Shown: piece by piece, positions 12,887 through 27,175 of the stretch
Position numbering within the stretch: the stretch's first letter is position 1
Layout of the letters: each line of letters opens with the position of its first letter
Assembly: GCF_003590095.1 (NCBI RefSeq)
Contig: NC_039481.1
Location: 7,564,001 to 7,628,000 of the forward strand
Source: Trichoplusia ni
Lineage: Eukaryota; Arthropoda; Insecta; Lepidoptera; Noctuidae
DNA length: 64,000 nt
Reading direction: 5' to 3'
Notes under the pieces: model-generated
What the model saw: only the letters and a program-made list of their open reading frames with translations
Databases searched by the model: none
What the model was told of the DNA's origin: nothing
Position numbers and translations under genes: made by a program

Positions 12887-12932
12887 AAATCACTAGTTTA
12901 CTAAGTAGTATTACTTAGTAAATTAGTGATTT
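12887..12932. repeat. Near-perfect 20-bp inverted repeat, 6-nt loop
   Basis: Arms 12887-12906 ('aaatcactagtttactaagt') and 12913-12932 are reverse complements with one mismatch; the loop is 'agtatt'. It lies 46 bp after the end of a family R repeat. No coding sequence. Confidence 0.85.
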
Positions 12933-15900
12933 TAATTAAATATATAATAATCTCGTTTTTTTTATATTAATTCTTGTCTTTCCATTTCCCATAATTAGCA
13001 TGAATACCGAATAGGTACTTATTTTTTATGCATTCTACATAGTTATTAAACAGACATGGTGAAAATTATAACAAGTTAAAAACAATATGGAGCCTGTCGG
13101 GCACACATGTAAAATAGCTTATAATATATACATAAATGTCTGCTTTGTTTGCAAGTATTTTTGTGGATATTATCACTAAACACAACACAGCTAAAGTCCA
13201 AATATTACGGCGTGCTTAAGAGCATTTCTATGTCAAAAAACACTGCAGACGTAGGCACACTGATATCATAAAGCAAACGTCAGTATGCACACATTAGATT
13301 GTTTTTATATAACCTTATGCAAGAAGCGTCCAAGTTTATAGTTAAGTGTTAATTTACTCTATGGTCGGATTTTCCATAGAGAGACAAAAAACTGTCGATA
13401 CGGATACGTTGTTAATTGGCAATTTGAAGTGTTAAATTGGTTGTGTTGCTATTGGTTTTCAGATCGACCTTTGGAATACATTTTTTTTTATATTATATCT
13501 ACGCGTCTGCTAAACTAGACGCAAAAGGGCTTATTATGCTGCAACATCTGCTGTCTTGATTATATTTAAGACGCACTTTATGACACTATGACGATTTTGT
13601 TTTATTTTTATAGAACTTTATGTCTTAGGAAGAGTTAAGTTGACAATAGTCGAATGAAAGTGTTCAATTATCCGCACCTTCAGGTTTTTATGAGTTGTTG
13701 CAGTTCTCCTTATATTAATTCCTCCAGCTGATAAGAATCTATTCAATAAATCAAAATCAAAACTGGAATACACCAAAAAAGAAGATCGGACTGAAAAAGG
13801 TTACGTTCTATATTCCATTCATCCCTACGTATACATTGATTATTTACAATGTATAATAACAAGAAATTAATTATAACGCATCGCATGACGTCTGCTTGTA
13901 TTTTAGTTACTGACGCATCATTGGATTCGGGCCACTGAAACGAGCCGAGTCCGATCTTATTTTGCGCTGTAATGGCCCTTGTGTTCCACGAACAGATAGG
14001 TCAAAGTGTACAATTAACAATTAAAAATAATACTAATGAACTGATTTCTACGACGCGGAGGATTTGATAGATTTTAGCAATTTAAATAAGATTGAACAGG
14101 GGAAAAACTTTTGTGCTTTTTCTTATAATTACCATTAAAACGGGTGCTTACTATTAAAAATGAACTATATTAAAACTAAATGGCAGTCTTAGCAAAAAAA
14201 TGTATGACTTAATGTTATTAAACAAACGACGAACGATCCCAGTTAGTCTTTTATCGACGTTATAATTATTATGATACCATCACACATTATCCAAACACAG
14301 CGCGATGCCATTAAAACAATTAAAAAGTTCCACAGATTCAAATAAACAACGCCATAACCAAAGCTGAGCTTGAATCTGCACCGTTTAAGGTGTGTTGTAC
14401 GTGGAATAAGTAAGAGGTAAATAATGTGGAACGCATGAATGAACGCCTATGTCCTCTGCCATCGCCATGCCGATGTCAGCGTGGGCTCACGGCCACACAT
14501 TTGATTACGACCGGAACGGGACAATGGCCATGTTACATCATTCATTTCGTTTCTAGTCAGAAAGTGAACGTTTTTTTTGCATATCGACCTTTAGAAGAGA
14601 TTAAAAGTTCCTGGTAGTACGATTCGCCTGTTGTGTGGCACAAATGGCTTTCTACTTCTGTGAAGGGTATATAACAGTATCTACATGAGAACATTTTCTA
14701 AAAAGGTATCCTCATTTACTTACTTTCCTCAGTAACATCATACATTAAAAGATCGATTGATCTACTGGCAAGAGTTTGCATTCATTTGTCGACGAAACCT
14801 TAGAGAATTTGCAAGGCTTTTATAAACCTACTCTTAGTATTTTATTAACTTTGATAAATCGCTTTTAACAATAGTCGTTTCTACTTTTTTTTCTACTTGC
14901 TAAGTTGAGGCTACGATTTCACATAAGCTTCGTGTGACATCGTATGGTCTCGTGTCGTTCTCACCACGTGGTCGTCACGCTCCGATGACTCGTCTTCTGC
15001 CCACTCACACCATCTCGATTTTTGTAATGTGATGTCTTTTGAATGATTAGGATGGTAAATCGACAAATAGACCTGCGGCTTATATGGTTCTTGGTCAACT
15101 TGAAAATAAGCTATAGAATGCATTCATCACCTACATACATCATTATTGTATAGTCAACTCTAATTTAATTGTAAGTTGTAATTATATTCGCGTAAGTAAT
15201 CTTAGAGAAACGAAAAGAAATACCTATAATATTGGAATCTATACACTACGTAAAATAATGTATCCCATTCCATTTCTATAGCTCCTTCAATAAATATCTA
15301 GTAATGGTTGCGAACGGCAAATTTTTCCAAGTTGCCAACATTTTCCGATCTATTTCTTAAGTAATAAGTTGGGATCAAACAGAAATCTTTCGGCACCAAA
15401 TCAATTCGAGTTACAGATATCAAAGAGCTTTAGTTAGTCGATATTAAATCCCGAAGTTTCGCAACTCCGAGACATTTTCTTTTTTATCGTAACGCCACCT
15501 TGACTCAGATGTAGCGACTCAGAGCCGCGCTCTCCGCGTGGGTTCATGACCATACGATATTATTGCCGCTTTCATTATTCTCCAAATAAACATGTTGATA
15601 TTTTTACAAACTGGGTTTATTGGATTTGACAAAAAAAATATATTTTTATCATATAAGTTGTAATATCTCTGTAATCGTTTCGTATTTTACGCTCGGTAAA
15701 GTAATTTCTTGAAACGTTAAGATAAAAGAGATGACAAAGAGATTAAATAAAATGTTAACTGTTTGTATTTCAGATAACCTCATTTCACACTTTTCTGAGA
15801 ATACAAATAGACATGTAATACGAAAATAAGTGCTTCCCACATGTTTTGTGACATTTCATCGCGAGCGTACAAGTGACACGACGCAGCGTGAGGTTGTGGT

Positions 15901-18822
15901 ATTGTGCCAATGTCAACAGAATTCTAATATCCTGATCTATCACACCTCCACATCGAAGACTATAAACACTTAACACACTGACTTTGACACACTTCTTTAT
16001 GTAAATTCCAATACAATTATACGTCGACATTGCACCTGAACAAATACACGGCGAGAAAGCGAGCATGCATCGGCAAATATAATTACATATTGACGGCAAC
16101 ACCTATTCAATTGCCGTGGGCTTGAATATTCGAGCGACAGTCAGAGCGGAAAGTGGTAAGAGCGTGTAATTGCATTTAATTGTATATTGTCACTGATTGT
16201 CCAATGTGGTGGAGCATGTGCAGCTCAGGGTGTTCACGCATCGTCCAAGCGATGTGCTAGTGCGTAAGGACTAGTCTATACGTGGACAGGAGGGCTGAGA
16301 CGATTGATACTAGAAATTTGGACTTCTAAGTTCTGAAATTATAACATGGAAAGTGTTTTTTTATGCAAAAAATAATACGCGATGAAGGATTCTTTTCTAA
16401 ACTGACCTTTATTCACCCCTACAATCCTTACTCATCAAATGCTATTATAGTATTCTTTTACTGAAAATGATCGAAGCTTAGATGAAGATCGTGTTAGATT
16501 TTGATAGACACCTATTACTGAGCTAATCCATTTCTTTGCAAAGGTAATAATGACAGTCAAAGATAATATTGACAAGAATATATAAGATGCGTTAGATATA
16601 AGTACCAAAGCATCACAGCTTAAAGGAGCAGCTAATACCAACGACTTATCTACCAGTTAATCACATTACCTACTCAGGTTGTATACAAAACAGCGAAATG
16701 ACACAACGAGGTCTGTTTTTGTTTTACACCGGCGCACGGGCCATTTCCCGTAGCCCTGCATTGTTTAGCCACAGCATAGCTTCACACGCCCCACATATCC
16801 ATCATACGTGCAAAACGACGCACGACAATTTTAAACATTAACATTCATATTTTGTTGCATGAATGGACAATATGGAGGAATGTCAAGCTAGCGTGTGCGG
16901 CTTTCAATCAATTTGTATTCAGTTGTTTTTTTTTTCATTGTTTATGATAGAGCTGTCAATATCAATGTTGACGCAAAGAGGTTTTAGCTGTTAACAAAGT
17001 CACCTTACGAACAGAAACACTCAGTTATTATTTTTTAATTAAAGAAGATACATGAACTGATTCTTTGTTTCCTACATATATTATTAGCAATAATATCCAT
17101 TCTTATCATCTTAATAACCATTTAAATCAAACAAAAATCATCGTAAAGATAAAATAAACATAAAAACCCAAAATAATATCAAAGAGATAACCTTTCGACC
17201 TCGTTCACAAGAACAGTTCAACTGTCTTCAAAAAATATCTGGATATTTGCATTTATTTATGGCTATAACACAATAAAATATTAAATAACATTAAGTCTCT
17301 ACACTTAATGGATAAGAATATTAAATGGACTATTCATCACTATACACGATGTAGACAACATTATTAAACAGACTATGTTTAGCCGAATTCGGTTACATGA
17401 CAAATGATCCTGCGCATAGCACTATGACATGTTTTATCTTTTATTTATTTTAAACAAATTTATCTTATTATTACGTTCACAGTTTAAAAATAAATCATTC
17501 CATTTTTTCAACTGCTTAAGAGTGCTGCACACACACACAATTTTATTCTGTTAAATCGAACTAAATAAACACTATTAAAATACTTTGTGATGACTCAAAT
17601 ATTAATATTATTTTGCAATATTAAACCTCAAACCTCAGACAGATTTCAGACCGAATTTACTTATTATTCTTACTTACATTAATATAAATTATAATCCTCA
17701 AAACAGGGTAATATCTCAAGGGTTTAGAATAATGTTTTTCTTTGTCTAGACGAGGGAGCTAATAAAGTAAGTATGGCAATATTACAGGATGGAGGCGCCA
17801 AACTTCGCGGGTACCGAACTGTGTGTATACACGCTGGCAACTTTAAATTAAGTGGCTCGAGTTGGATTGTGAACAAAATTGTTTTAATATTTAAGACAAA
17901 TTCTTCTGATTCAAGTTCTTCTGATAGTTCAACTGTTTACCAGAGTTGAATGAGAAATCATGATTAGTTTCAATTAAAACTGCTCAACGTAATACCTTTT
18001 TTTTTCAATTGTAGTTTAGAGACTATCAGGCTATGTTCCCAAATATACAATGACAAACAAAACCCAAATCCATTTTTTTCTCTGCAGTTCATCCACATCA
18101 ATACATTAGGTACTTTCATTAACCAAGCGCTTACAAAAGCTCCCGTCCAATTATCCACAATGCACAAGATTCCAACATTTTTAACATGCGATAAGATCAG
18201 ATTAAAATATTCTTTTAATTACTGAACTGCAGTGAACCAATTTCAATATCGTTCATTGTGAAAGCAATTCGGACCGCAATTTGTCGCAGCGTTTTTTGCT
18301 GAACGGAGCCGACCAGTCGTTATGAGACGGTTATTTGAACAGCCGCTTTTATCGATACGTACGGGTACGTCACTATTCTTCGTGGTGAGAAAGAAAACAG
18401 TTGAACACTATATTCAATGTCCATTAAATAATAAAAATACGTTTTGTTTTCAAGAATATCATAGCGTTTGTGTCCGAAATTGTTAGCATGTACTTTTAAA
18501 CATCTAATATCATCATTGTACGAGACTCGAGAGTGAGTAACATTTATAATTAATTGTTGTGCTTAGCCAAAGGATTTTGTATAGAAGTAAGACGTTTTCA
18601 GGCCAGTACTTGCTAGGCTGTCAATGTAGCGGTTTGGATCTAGATTGGCTTTTGGTAGGCGGTCAGTCCAGCCATCGCTCCAGAAGGGCAGAAGCCTCCT
18701 GGGATGTTTATAAGCCGCAGAAAGGGATCTCGGCGAACTCTCTTCCCGAGAATTACTGTCTCCTAATTTGCTCATCAGGGGACTCTTCATAGGCCGGTAT
18801 TATACATATACAATTATATTAA
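12933..18822. other. No gene confirmed
   Basis: AT-rich DNA. Minus-strand open frames of 70 codons (14911-15123) and 105 codons (15785-16102) and a two-strand open stretch at 18559-18792 were examined. None has splice sites, promoter or poly(A) signal that I can tie to it. The stretch 18560-18790 has higher GC and is open on both strands, so it may be a transposable-element fragment. Nothing else is supported. Confidence 0.4.
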
Positions 18823-18870
18823 ACTAGCTGTTGCCCGCGACTTCGTCTGCGTGATTTTCAAGATGTGAAA
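18823..18870 (+). repeat. Family R interspersed repeat, 5' fragment
   Basis: It starts 'actagctgttgcccgcgact' like copies 1-3 but loses similarity after about 45 bp. No matching 3' end is seen nearby, so the copy is truncated. Confidence 0.6.
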
Positions 18871-19128
18871 AACTATGAAGTTTACTAATAACGATCATCG
18901 CAAAAATGTAATACAATATTGAAAATGAAACACTTTTTTTACATTTTAAGCTTGCTTTTTTTTCTAAATTATAATGAATCTTGAGCGGCCCAAAGACTAT
19001 CAAATGTTTGAATCAAACACATTTCATCGTTTACGATACTATCCTGGTGTCAAATATTTCACATCTGTTTTAATGACTTTTTCTTATTTAATCCCAAAAA
19101 GAGGGGCTTATAACTTTGACATATCTGC

Positions 19129-19262
19129 CTGCCTGTCTGTCTGTCTGTGACATCATAGCTTCCGAACGAATTGTACAATTTTTTAATTTAAACGTGAATT
19201 ATGTGCGAGTGTTCGTTAAGACATGTTTGAGTAATCGAGCCGTTTAAAAATGGGGGGGGGGG
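19129..19262. repeat. Microsatellites: (CTGT)n and an 11-G run
   Basis: A (ctgt/cctg)n tract at 19129-19148 and an uninterrupted run of 11 G at 19252-19262 lie in degraded transposon-like sequence. No gene is involved. Confidence 0.8.
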
Positions 19263-19474
19263 TGCAAGTATAAAAAATAACAGAAGGTATAACTCAGTCT
19301 TAGCACTTCTGCTAAAAATGTTTTACTTTCGAGGGTTTCCATTTTCTAATTGGGTGGGTTATGATTTTCGAGCACGTCTGTTCTTTGGCCGGCCTACACC
19401 TGAAATTGTTAGACGGATTATGATAGTGATTATGAGGTATCATAAAATTATTATTGTACTGTAATCAAAGAGGT

Positions 19475-19620
19475 AAACCAGAACCATATTACTGAGGCCC
19501 CGGTGTCCGTTCGTCTGTCTGTCACCTGGCTGTTTCTCAGGAACAGTGATAGCCAGACAGTTGTTATTTTCACACACGATGTTTTCTGACGATATAAATA
19601 AGATGTCAAATTATTTTTGT
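19475..19620. repeat. Family X interspersed element fragment
   Basis: Shares ordered blocks with 277-440: 'gtccgttcgtctgtctgtca', 'cctggctgtttctcaggaac', 'agtgatagccagacagttg' and 'attttcacacacgat'. Non-coding. Confidence 0.55.
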
Positions 19621-19821
19621 GGACGGAGCTGGTGAAGTGAGAGTCGGGCTCGGTAACTGTGGATGTTACATAGTGTCATAAGATATAAGATTTTGCAAAA
19701 TTGCGCCCAGATAAACGGTTTCCTGAAACACGTTATGTTTGATTGTCCTCTTAATATTAAAACTGATCTTTCTCACAAACATTTGGAACATTTCCAAAAT
19801 AAAAAAGTTGGTAAACGTGTT

Positions 19822-20985
19822 TTATTTATTTATTTATTTCATTTCATTTCATCTTACAAGCTAACAGATGACACATCCAAAACGCTTATAAGATTAATAG
19901 TTCGGTGTTACACATCCTCGTCATTATATTTAACAATGCAAAATTATTTAACAATGTCAGGAATGAGCAGAATAATCATAATTAAAAATTGATCAATAAT
20001 ATCATAGGAAAAAAAAATACAATCTGAGTCCATAAATAACATTAATATTAAAATAAAATAGCAATAATAATAAAAAAAAAAAAAAATAAAAAATAAGAAA
20101 AACAAAACGCAGCTAGCAATTAAAATAATAATTAATTACAGTTAATTATGATAACTAACAATATTATGTCAATTTGATGGCTACAATTTATTTAAAATTA
20201 TTTGAAATTCTTTACACAAATGTCCTAATCCATCGGCAAATAAGTCTAGCTCGTGGTGCTGTGCAAGTATGTCCCCAATAAATCGGAGTGCGCGGTTGGT
20301 GGGCGCTTGACGAGCGCGCTCGGTACGTGCGCGGGGGGGCTCCAGCAGTCGCGGGCGGCGCCGAGGCGCCACCTGTCCCTGTGAGTTTGCCGACACGTTC
20401 CCAGGGACTAAGATGCGGACACGCTCTAGTATTTGGGGACTATCAATCCTATTGTGAATTATGGACAGATATTGCATGACTTGAGACATTGCCCTTCTAA
20501 ATTTCAACGTTTCAATGTCCACCATACCAGACACGAATAAGGAAGGGTATAAGTAGGGATAGTATCCGTACTGTTTCTTATAAATCCATCGAGCAAATTT
20601 ACGTTGTATTTTTTCAATCATTAGAACGTATTTCTCTTCATAAGGATTCCAGATAACTGCACCGTACTCGAGTTTACTGCGCACATAGGCATTGTACAAT
20701 ACTTTTGCGACCCGTGTATTATCAAACTGTGACGCAGTCCTTATGACAAACCCTAACATTTTGTGCACTGACTTACAAATTTTGTTGATGTGCGTGTGAA
20801 AGTCTAATTTGCAATCTAATAGTAATCCCAAGTCCCTAATCTCTTTAACTCTTTCCAAAGGAGCGTCAGTCAACTTATAATTAACAATAATGGGCTGTGA
20901 TTTTCGCGTGAACGTTATTATTTTACATTTGAGATTATCTTGGCCCCCTGGTGTTTTGATCATGATTTGCCTTTAAATTGCTGAT
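19822..20985 (-). mobile_element. 3' fragment of a non-LTR retrotransposon (LINE)
   Basis: The element runs right to left. It carries the C-terminal part of a reverse-transcriptase ORF (20963-20181), then an A/T-rich 3' region. It ends in a short microsatellite tail readable on the minus strand as 'gaaatgaaatgaaataaata' followed by more (aaat)n at about 19826-19855. A 3' microsatellite tail and loss of the 5' half are what target-primed reverse transcription normally leaves. I did not find a confident target-site duplication. Confidence 0.8.
20181..20963 (-). pseudogene. LINE reverse transcriptase, C-terminal remnant
   Basis: A 260-codon frame contains the segment that follows the catalytic core in jockey/CR1-like elements. 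It has a 'DLGLLLDCKLDFHTHINKI' block, then 'VLYNAYVRSKLEYGAVIWNP', then 'IEKIQRKFARWIYKK'. Known for the family: these blocks form the RT thumb/connection region. The fragment lacks the catalytic F/Y-A-D-D segment and the endonuclease domain, so it cannot be active. The frame itself is uninterrupted, suggesting a fairly recent insertion that was 5'-truncated. The exact clade (CR1, jockey or other) is not decided. Confidence 0.8.
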
Positions 20986-23900
20986 AAATAAAGAGCGTGA
21001 AAAAAAATATCAGACACCCCTTTTTTCAAATTCACAACGACAAAAATCTAAAGTATAGGATATGTCTAATTTGTGATGTTACGACAAAGCAAAATATGAA
21101 CATAAAAGTGACTTCATGCGCATGAGTTCTATTTACTGTACCAATTTACAAAGAAAAAATAGGTATTTTATTCGTTAATCTACCTGACGATCATTGAAGT
21201 AAAATACCGTCATCCCTACTGCATAAATGGAACTTAAATAAAGACTACATGAGGTTAGTTATGAGGTTATGCTGTCGATACCGACAGCCAAAATGAATCT
21301 TCCAGACATTGTATGACGGATGTAAGTGCTGATAGCTACACGCTATTATCAGCCTTATTGGAGAAATTTCCAAAAATATGTTTCTAATCCTCGTCGGCTT
21401 AGCTTTGGGATCTCAGAAACTCATTCAGTCTCGTTCCTTCGCCTGTTTTTACCAGGCTACGAAAGAAGAAAATTTTAAATAAGTAGAGATTACAATAAAT
21501 TGTTAAAGGAATCTTTGGAAAGGCCACGTGTGCGTTCTCTGTAATGGCGGATGTAGACCAATCAAATCGTTAAAATATTGAAAAATCCCAGGAATCAGTA
21601 GACATTGTTCTATCAATAGATACGTAATGTCAAAAACCTTCTAGCGTACGCTCTTATTCATTGATAGCTTTGGTCTCATAGATCTTTCACATTGCATACC
21701 TATTATAAAGTTTTTATGCAAGTTTTCTGGGCTTTTCTATTCGAAATACTTTTGGCCTATGTAATGTTGCAAATTTAAGAAAACATTATTTCATTGTTTG
21801 AAAGGCTTTTTTTTGTTTGAAAGTTTATATTTTTGTTGCTAGTTGTTACATATGAACCAAGGTATAATTGGTAAATAACCAATATAATTAACTGTGTCGT
21901 TCAGTAATTTATTGTTATGCATAATTATAGATGAGATCAATGTGAACTACACGCACTACTACTTTATCTTGAAGTAGCATCGCCAACATTACCGAGCTAA
22001 AAACATAGGTATATACACCTATCGTAAATAAACACAAAATCATATTACGGCATTCCACATTTGAACTTGAGTAATTTTAGTACTCCAATAAAAATAAAAC
22101 TAATTTAAGTTCCTTTGTTTCAAGAATGTACCGATTACGAAGTAACATTTGCATCAAAAGAATAATAATAAAAGTATTAATAGTTTATGTTTCTCTTATT
22201 TTAATCATTGTCGCGCTAGGTCTACATTAGACTTGAAACAGAATAAAATGACTGATTTTGTGAAATTGATTTACTTTCGAAAAAATATATTATTGCTCTG
22301 CCAAAAGTCTTAAGATAAATAGCGTGATGTTTTTTGAGTAAATTGATGACCGTGCTGCCTACTACTCAATGGGGTGAAAATACACTTCATAATTGTATTA
22401 CACGATGTTACGGGTGAGTCCAAAAATTTAAAACTTTACTGCTCATGCCCCCTACATAGTAGCGTTATGGTTTTTGTATATATGTTGTATCATGTGTACG
22501 ATAAGGATCATGCAAAATTTGAACGAAATATACTCAGTAGTTTATGAGATAATTTGATATTTGTGTACAGATATAAAAGGCTCCTGCTCACCCCCTGTAA
22601 CGAAATGCGAGATAATAAGTAAAAAGTATGTTGACCGGACCTCTTGTTGATATTCTCTGAAAATTTGAATCAAATCTATCCAGTACTTTCCGAGATCTTT
22701 CCGGACATACATACAGACAAACAGACAAACAGACAAACAGACAAAAATTCTAAAAATCATATTTTCGGCATCGGAATCGTTCGTAGACCACCTTTCAATT
22801 ATTCTTTTTTAAAAATATTCAATGTACAGTTTTCACTTTTCTACAATTTTATTATATGTATATAGATTATTGAACTTACGCGGAAGCATACATTCCATAT
22901 ATATGCTCCAACTACTCACCTTACAATACTCATCTATTATTAGTATCGTAAAATCTTAACGCAAGATTTACTCCACCACTAGAGGGCACGTTAACACTTA
23001 ACTTTGATTTATGTATGTTCGAGAACCCGCTTAAAACTAAATGGTCTTACAATAAATTAAGACAGGATTAGATCTATTTCTGTAGTTAATTAAATTATCC
23101 AAACACGTTCAATACATGTGAAGGAAGCAACGAACGCCGCGTCCGTCCACAATCGCTAAGGAGATTTAATTAATCCATCGGTCTTAAATAATAATTTAGC
23201 ACTAAAAAATTAAAAGAAAGAATCCTGGAATTACAGAAAATAGCTTGTTAAAAGGCTTCACAAACACCCTTTTAATTAATGAATACTTTTGCCTCATATT
23301 ATTATCTATAATTTGTACAACGACGACTTAAATGACTTAATATAATCACCTAATTTACTAACTACACGTGCGAATAAAAGTTGTAAATTTCATTAGTTAG
23401 TACTTTGTAGTGTTTTACTATCTGTAGAAGTGAAACTAGGACGTTTTTTATTACTTTCAAAGATAAACGTTATCTATTAATTAAATTTGCTAAGAAATAG
23501 TAATAAAACATGTATTATCTTCAAGAGGTTGATTTCCCGCCTCGCGTCAAAGTTATTCGCGCGCCATTTGCAATTCAAATCCGTTTTTAGTTTTTGTGAA
23601 TACTCGTTTACTTAATGTTTAATTTAATCACGCTTTCGTATTTTATTATTTCACAATTAATCTCTTACATAAGTTGAAAGGTTTTCTAAGCGTTGATAGA
23701 GTCATTTGTTGTGAAATTAATTAAGTGCCGATTTAAAGTAAATATCTCATTCGAATACGATAAATTACATTTTTAAATAAACATACCATTATTAATTTAT
23801 CTAGTTGAACTTTCTAACAGACAAGTAACTCTTTATTAAAAATCAAATACTAAATTCCTCGTGAAAATGGATTTTTGGGTTGATGTTTCAAATTGTGTAC

Positions 23901-26184
23901 TTATCATACCTAAAAGAACAAACAAGCTTAATGCAGTGTTATTGTTTGTTTAATCCGTACAGCAGTTTGTCTGCGGTAAACGGTCTGAATAGATGCATTA
24001 ATGAACTTAATGCGCCCATACACGATAGCTAATGTCTGCGCATAAACCGCTTCATACAAACGGCAGGAATAAATTATAGCTCATGTGTGTTTCATACCTT
24101 CATAATGAGAATTAGGCTTTAGATACTAAGCGATTTAGCTTCGAAAGCATTGGTCTAAATTCTAAAAGATGGTTCTAAAGAAGTATGTTGTTATGGAATA
24201 AAATTGTCCAAATATTATAAATTAAATTCTTATATTGTAATCAATATTTTATTTGTGGATATTTAATGGTGAGGCATAACAGGTTGATCTTTAGAAAACT
24301 GTAAGACGATTGTGTACTACTCTTAAACTAATAATTAAATCGTATTTTTAACACTTTTACTTTTTTCTTTCCATTGACATAAAACATAACCTATAAATCC
24401 AAGGCGTTAGTTATCGTCCATTGCCATCGCGACAAGTGTCAGTGACACGGCATTTCCCGCCATAACTAAATTATTCCACGGTAATGAACTGATGTTATAA
24501 CTATTCTGATATTCCATTACACACGGGCGAAACCAAACAAGAATTTAATCAGCAATTAATAATAAAATACTTATCATGGAACGTTGTCAATTATTTTTAA
24601 TCCTTTTAATTGGTTCTTGTTCAAGCGGAGCGGGCGCTAGGACTCGATAAATTATTATGTGTTTGTGTCAATTTACGCAATAACGATTGTCTGCGCCACT
24701 GTTTGTCTATCAAACATCCCTACAAGAAGATATTAAAGATTTTGAAGTTCTTTTTATCCAGAAACAATTTGAGATTCCTTAAGAAATGTGCCTGATAAAC
24801 AACTTTTATTTAACTCACTGATTAAATAGACCTTTTGTCTAATATTTTCTTAAAGACAAAAACAAATAAAACACTTAAACAAGAGTTATCAAAGTCATCT
24901 CTCCGAGCTATAAGTATTAAAATTCATATTTAATAGAACGCGTTACATCGCGTATCAAATGACGCTAAAACTGGTAGTCATAAACGAAAGCCGAGTTTTT
25001 GAACTCTTTGGTGTGGAATTGTAATTTCAAATGATGTAGAAAGCAAGTTGGAAAGGGTTTAAGCTTACAAACTAGAATTATTTATTACTCTATGCTACAA
25101 AATAATATGTTATTGCTCTGTATAGTTTATGGATGTAAGATTACGTGTCGTATTGATAAATTGTTCGCCGTTGAGACTGTAGTAAAATTTGAATACTTAC
25201 GAACAAGTAATTGGGTAGACATTCTAAAGCCCATTGGGAGTTTACAGATGATTATTTTATTTTGATTGAAAACATAATTATATGTATGTATGTGCTCCTG
25301 GCTTTGTTAAATTGGAAGTCATTTTCTTATATCTTTGAATATCAATGTTAAAGTGTATTCAATGCGGGATTTGAACACTTATATATAACGAAATAAGACA
25401 TAAATCGAGTTACTTCAAAATGATCTTCTAACATTAGTAGACGGGTACAGAATAACTTGGAAGTTACCATTTATTTGTTTACAATGTTGTACCGACTATA
25501 TTACTGTGATATTAAATAAATACAGGATATTTACAACTGTTATTTACGTCAACCATGCGTCTGAGTGAGTGACAGAGGCGTTAATTAATTCATTTCTGTT
25601 ATGAACACATTCCATTCAACTACGAGTATTTGCACGGCCTTCAATATATTTGGAAATAACTTCATGATTTACAAAGTAATATTAACTGTGGCTTTAATAA
25701 TAAATGTAGAGTTGGAAAACCTTATTTTTACGTAATAAAAAGATAGATAAAATCGTATTTATTACCTGTGTTCTCGTAAAAATGTTACCGTACGTAATTA
25801 AAGCAGGTACAATGGCATATAGCACATATACATAGTTTTCTGTACTAAATACAGCTGTTGTTGATTTTGTCGCAAAGGCGTAATACTGCGCCACAATTTA
25901 GCGTATTCCGAGGTGTTCTGGTATGTTTTAGCACGGAGCTACTGCAAATCACTTGTGTAAATAACAAGACATCGAGATAAGACGTGTGAATATTTAGTGT
26001 CACTCAGGTGTAACGCCTAAATAATTGGTCTCTTTATACCAGCTGACACAAGGACGAATATTTCTTAATGGCCTGAACTATATGTCCAGTCCAATTTAAT
26101 GATATAAAGTTTGCGCGTAGACTGACCTGAGTGCGTAGATGAGTATGTGAAAAACGGTTTCTTTTCTTTTTAGAGTCCGTAGGT
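20986..26184. other. No gene seen; (ACAGACAA)n tract at 22704-22746
   Basis: AT-rich DNA without a supportable exon. Around 22600-22746 the text has the look of a decayed transposon end with a 'catacatacagacaaacaga' microsatellite. Nothing else is notable. Confidence 0.5.
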
Positions 26185-26342
26185 ACCTAAAGAGTCAAAC
26201 AGAACCCTATTTCAGAGGGTCCGCCGTCTGTATGTCTGTCCGCCCTCATGAACCTTGAGATTTTCACACATTTTTTTTCTCTAGCCTACTGTGTTCCACT
26301 GCTCGGCAAAGGCCTCCCCCAAATCCTTCCACGACTCTCTTT
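26185..26342. repeat. Fragments of family X and of an RTE-like element
   Basis: 26185-26262 has family X blocks ('cagaaccctatttcagaggg', 'gtctgtatgtctgtcc'). 26276-26342 has 'gttccactgctcggcaaagg' followed by 'cctcccccaaatccttccac', a text I recognise as part of a widespread lepidopteran RTE-type repeat. Both are short and non-coding. Confidence 0.5.
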
Positions 26343-26934
26343 GTTGAATTTTGTTTTCTGTAGCCTATTTGTATGCCCTCAGTGCCGCAAATACGATTCG
26401 AACTTGACCGGTTTTTATTTCAAATTTATGAGATTTATTTCAACATCTTCATGCCCTTCACTTACAAGTTCTATTTTTAGATAATTACTTAACAGGTTTT
26501 CCCTAGCAAGGTTTTCTTATGACTTGCATTAAGCTAACATCCTGAGTATTTTGACAATGATTTGCGAAGTCAGCCCGCAGTCAGAGATATAAACTTAAAA
26601 TGTCATACGACGTGTAATGACAATGTTGCTGTGGGCTCGTGATTTACAAACACGTTAAGTACATAATTGTCTGGTGTGACGTTAATGAGATGGTTAGTTT
26701 GCTGTGCCGACGCCATGTTTCGGGCGTACCAACATTACCAACTATGTGATGCTGTTATTCTATGTGTATCTAATAGATTCTACTAGATTTGACAGAAACT
26801 TAAGGCGGCCGAATTTATGAGAAATGTACCTAAGTGACAAGACAAAACACCATAAAAGCAATACGACTATGTTAAATGAGTATTTCAACGTTTCAGTCTT
26901 CTTTTATTTTTAAAAATAGAAAGCGTGGCGGGGT

Positions 26935-27075
26935 TTGACAAATATTCAAGTATCATGGAAAGACACCCATAACCAGGACAAGCAACGTATGTCCTACGCG
27001 GAGATCGAAGCCGCAACACGTCGCGCGCTGTCTTCAGCTTGGTGATACCAACCATTCGGATGTTCATGCAATCAA
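26935..27075 (-). repeat. tRNA-derived SINE (copy 3, degraded)
   Basis: On the minus strand 'cttcgatctccgcgtaggac' corresponds to the B-box region and following body of copies 1 and 2, and the head is decayed ('tgcatgaacatccgaatggt'). The 3' half is shortened. The overlapping 96-codon frame at 26885-27175 is a by-product. Confidence 0.6.
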
Positions 27076-27175
27076 AGGTTCCGTGTGATCCTCTTAACAC
27101 GGTAATACAAGCGTGAGTTGAAGGGTAAATGAATCCTGAGAGCAGGAAATGTGGTTTGCAATAACCAAGAATCAA

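Noticed and set aside
14911..15123. 70-codon minus-strand frame that reads fairly protein-like
   Set aside because: It has an ATG and a stop but no matching acceptor, donor or poly(A) signal that I could tie to it; kept out for lack of support.
15785..16102. 105-codon minus-strand frame
   Set aside because: Cys/Ile/Tyr-rich text without splice sites, promoter or poly(A) signal; looks like chance openness.
18563..18790. 75-codon minus-strand frame starting MKSPLMSKLGDSNSREES
   Set aside because: It reads plausibly, but the same stretch is also fully open on the plus strand and has no exon signals; a transposable-element fragment is more likely.
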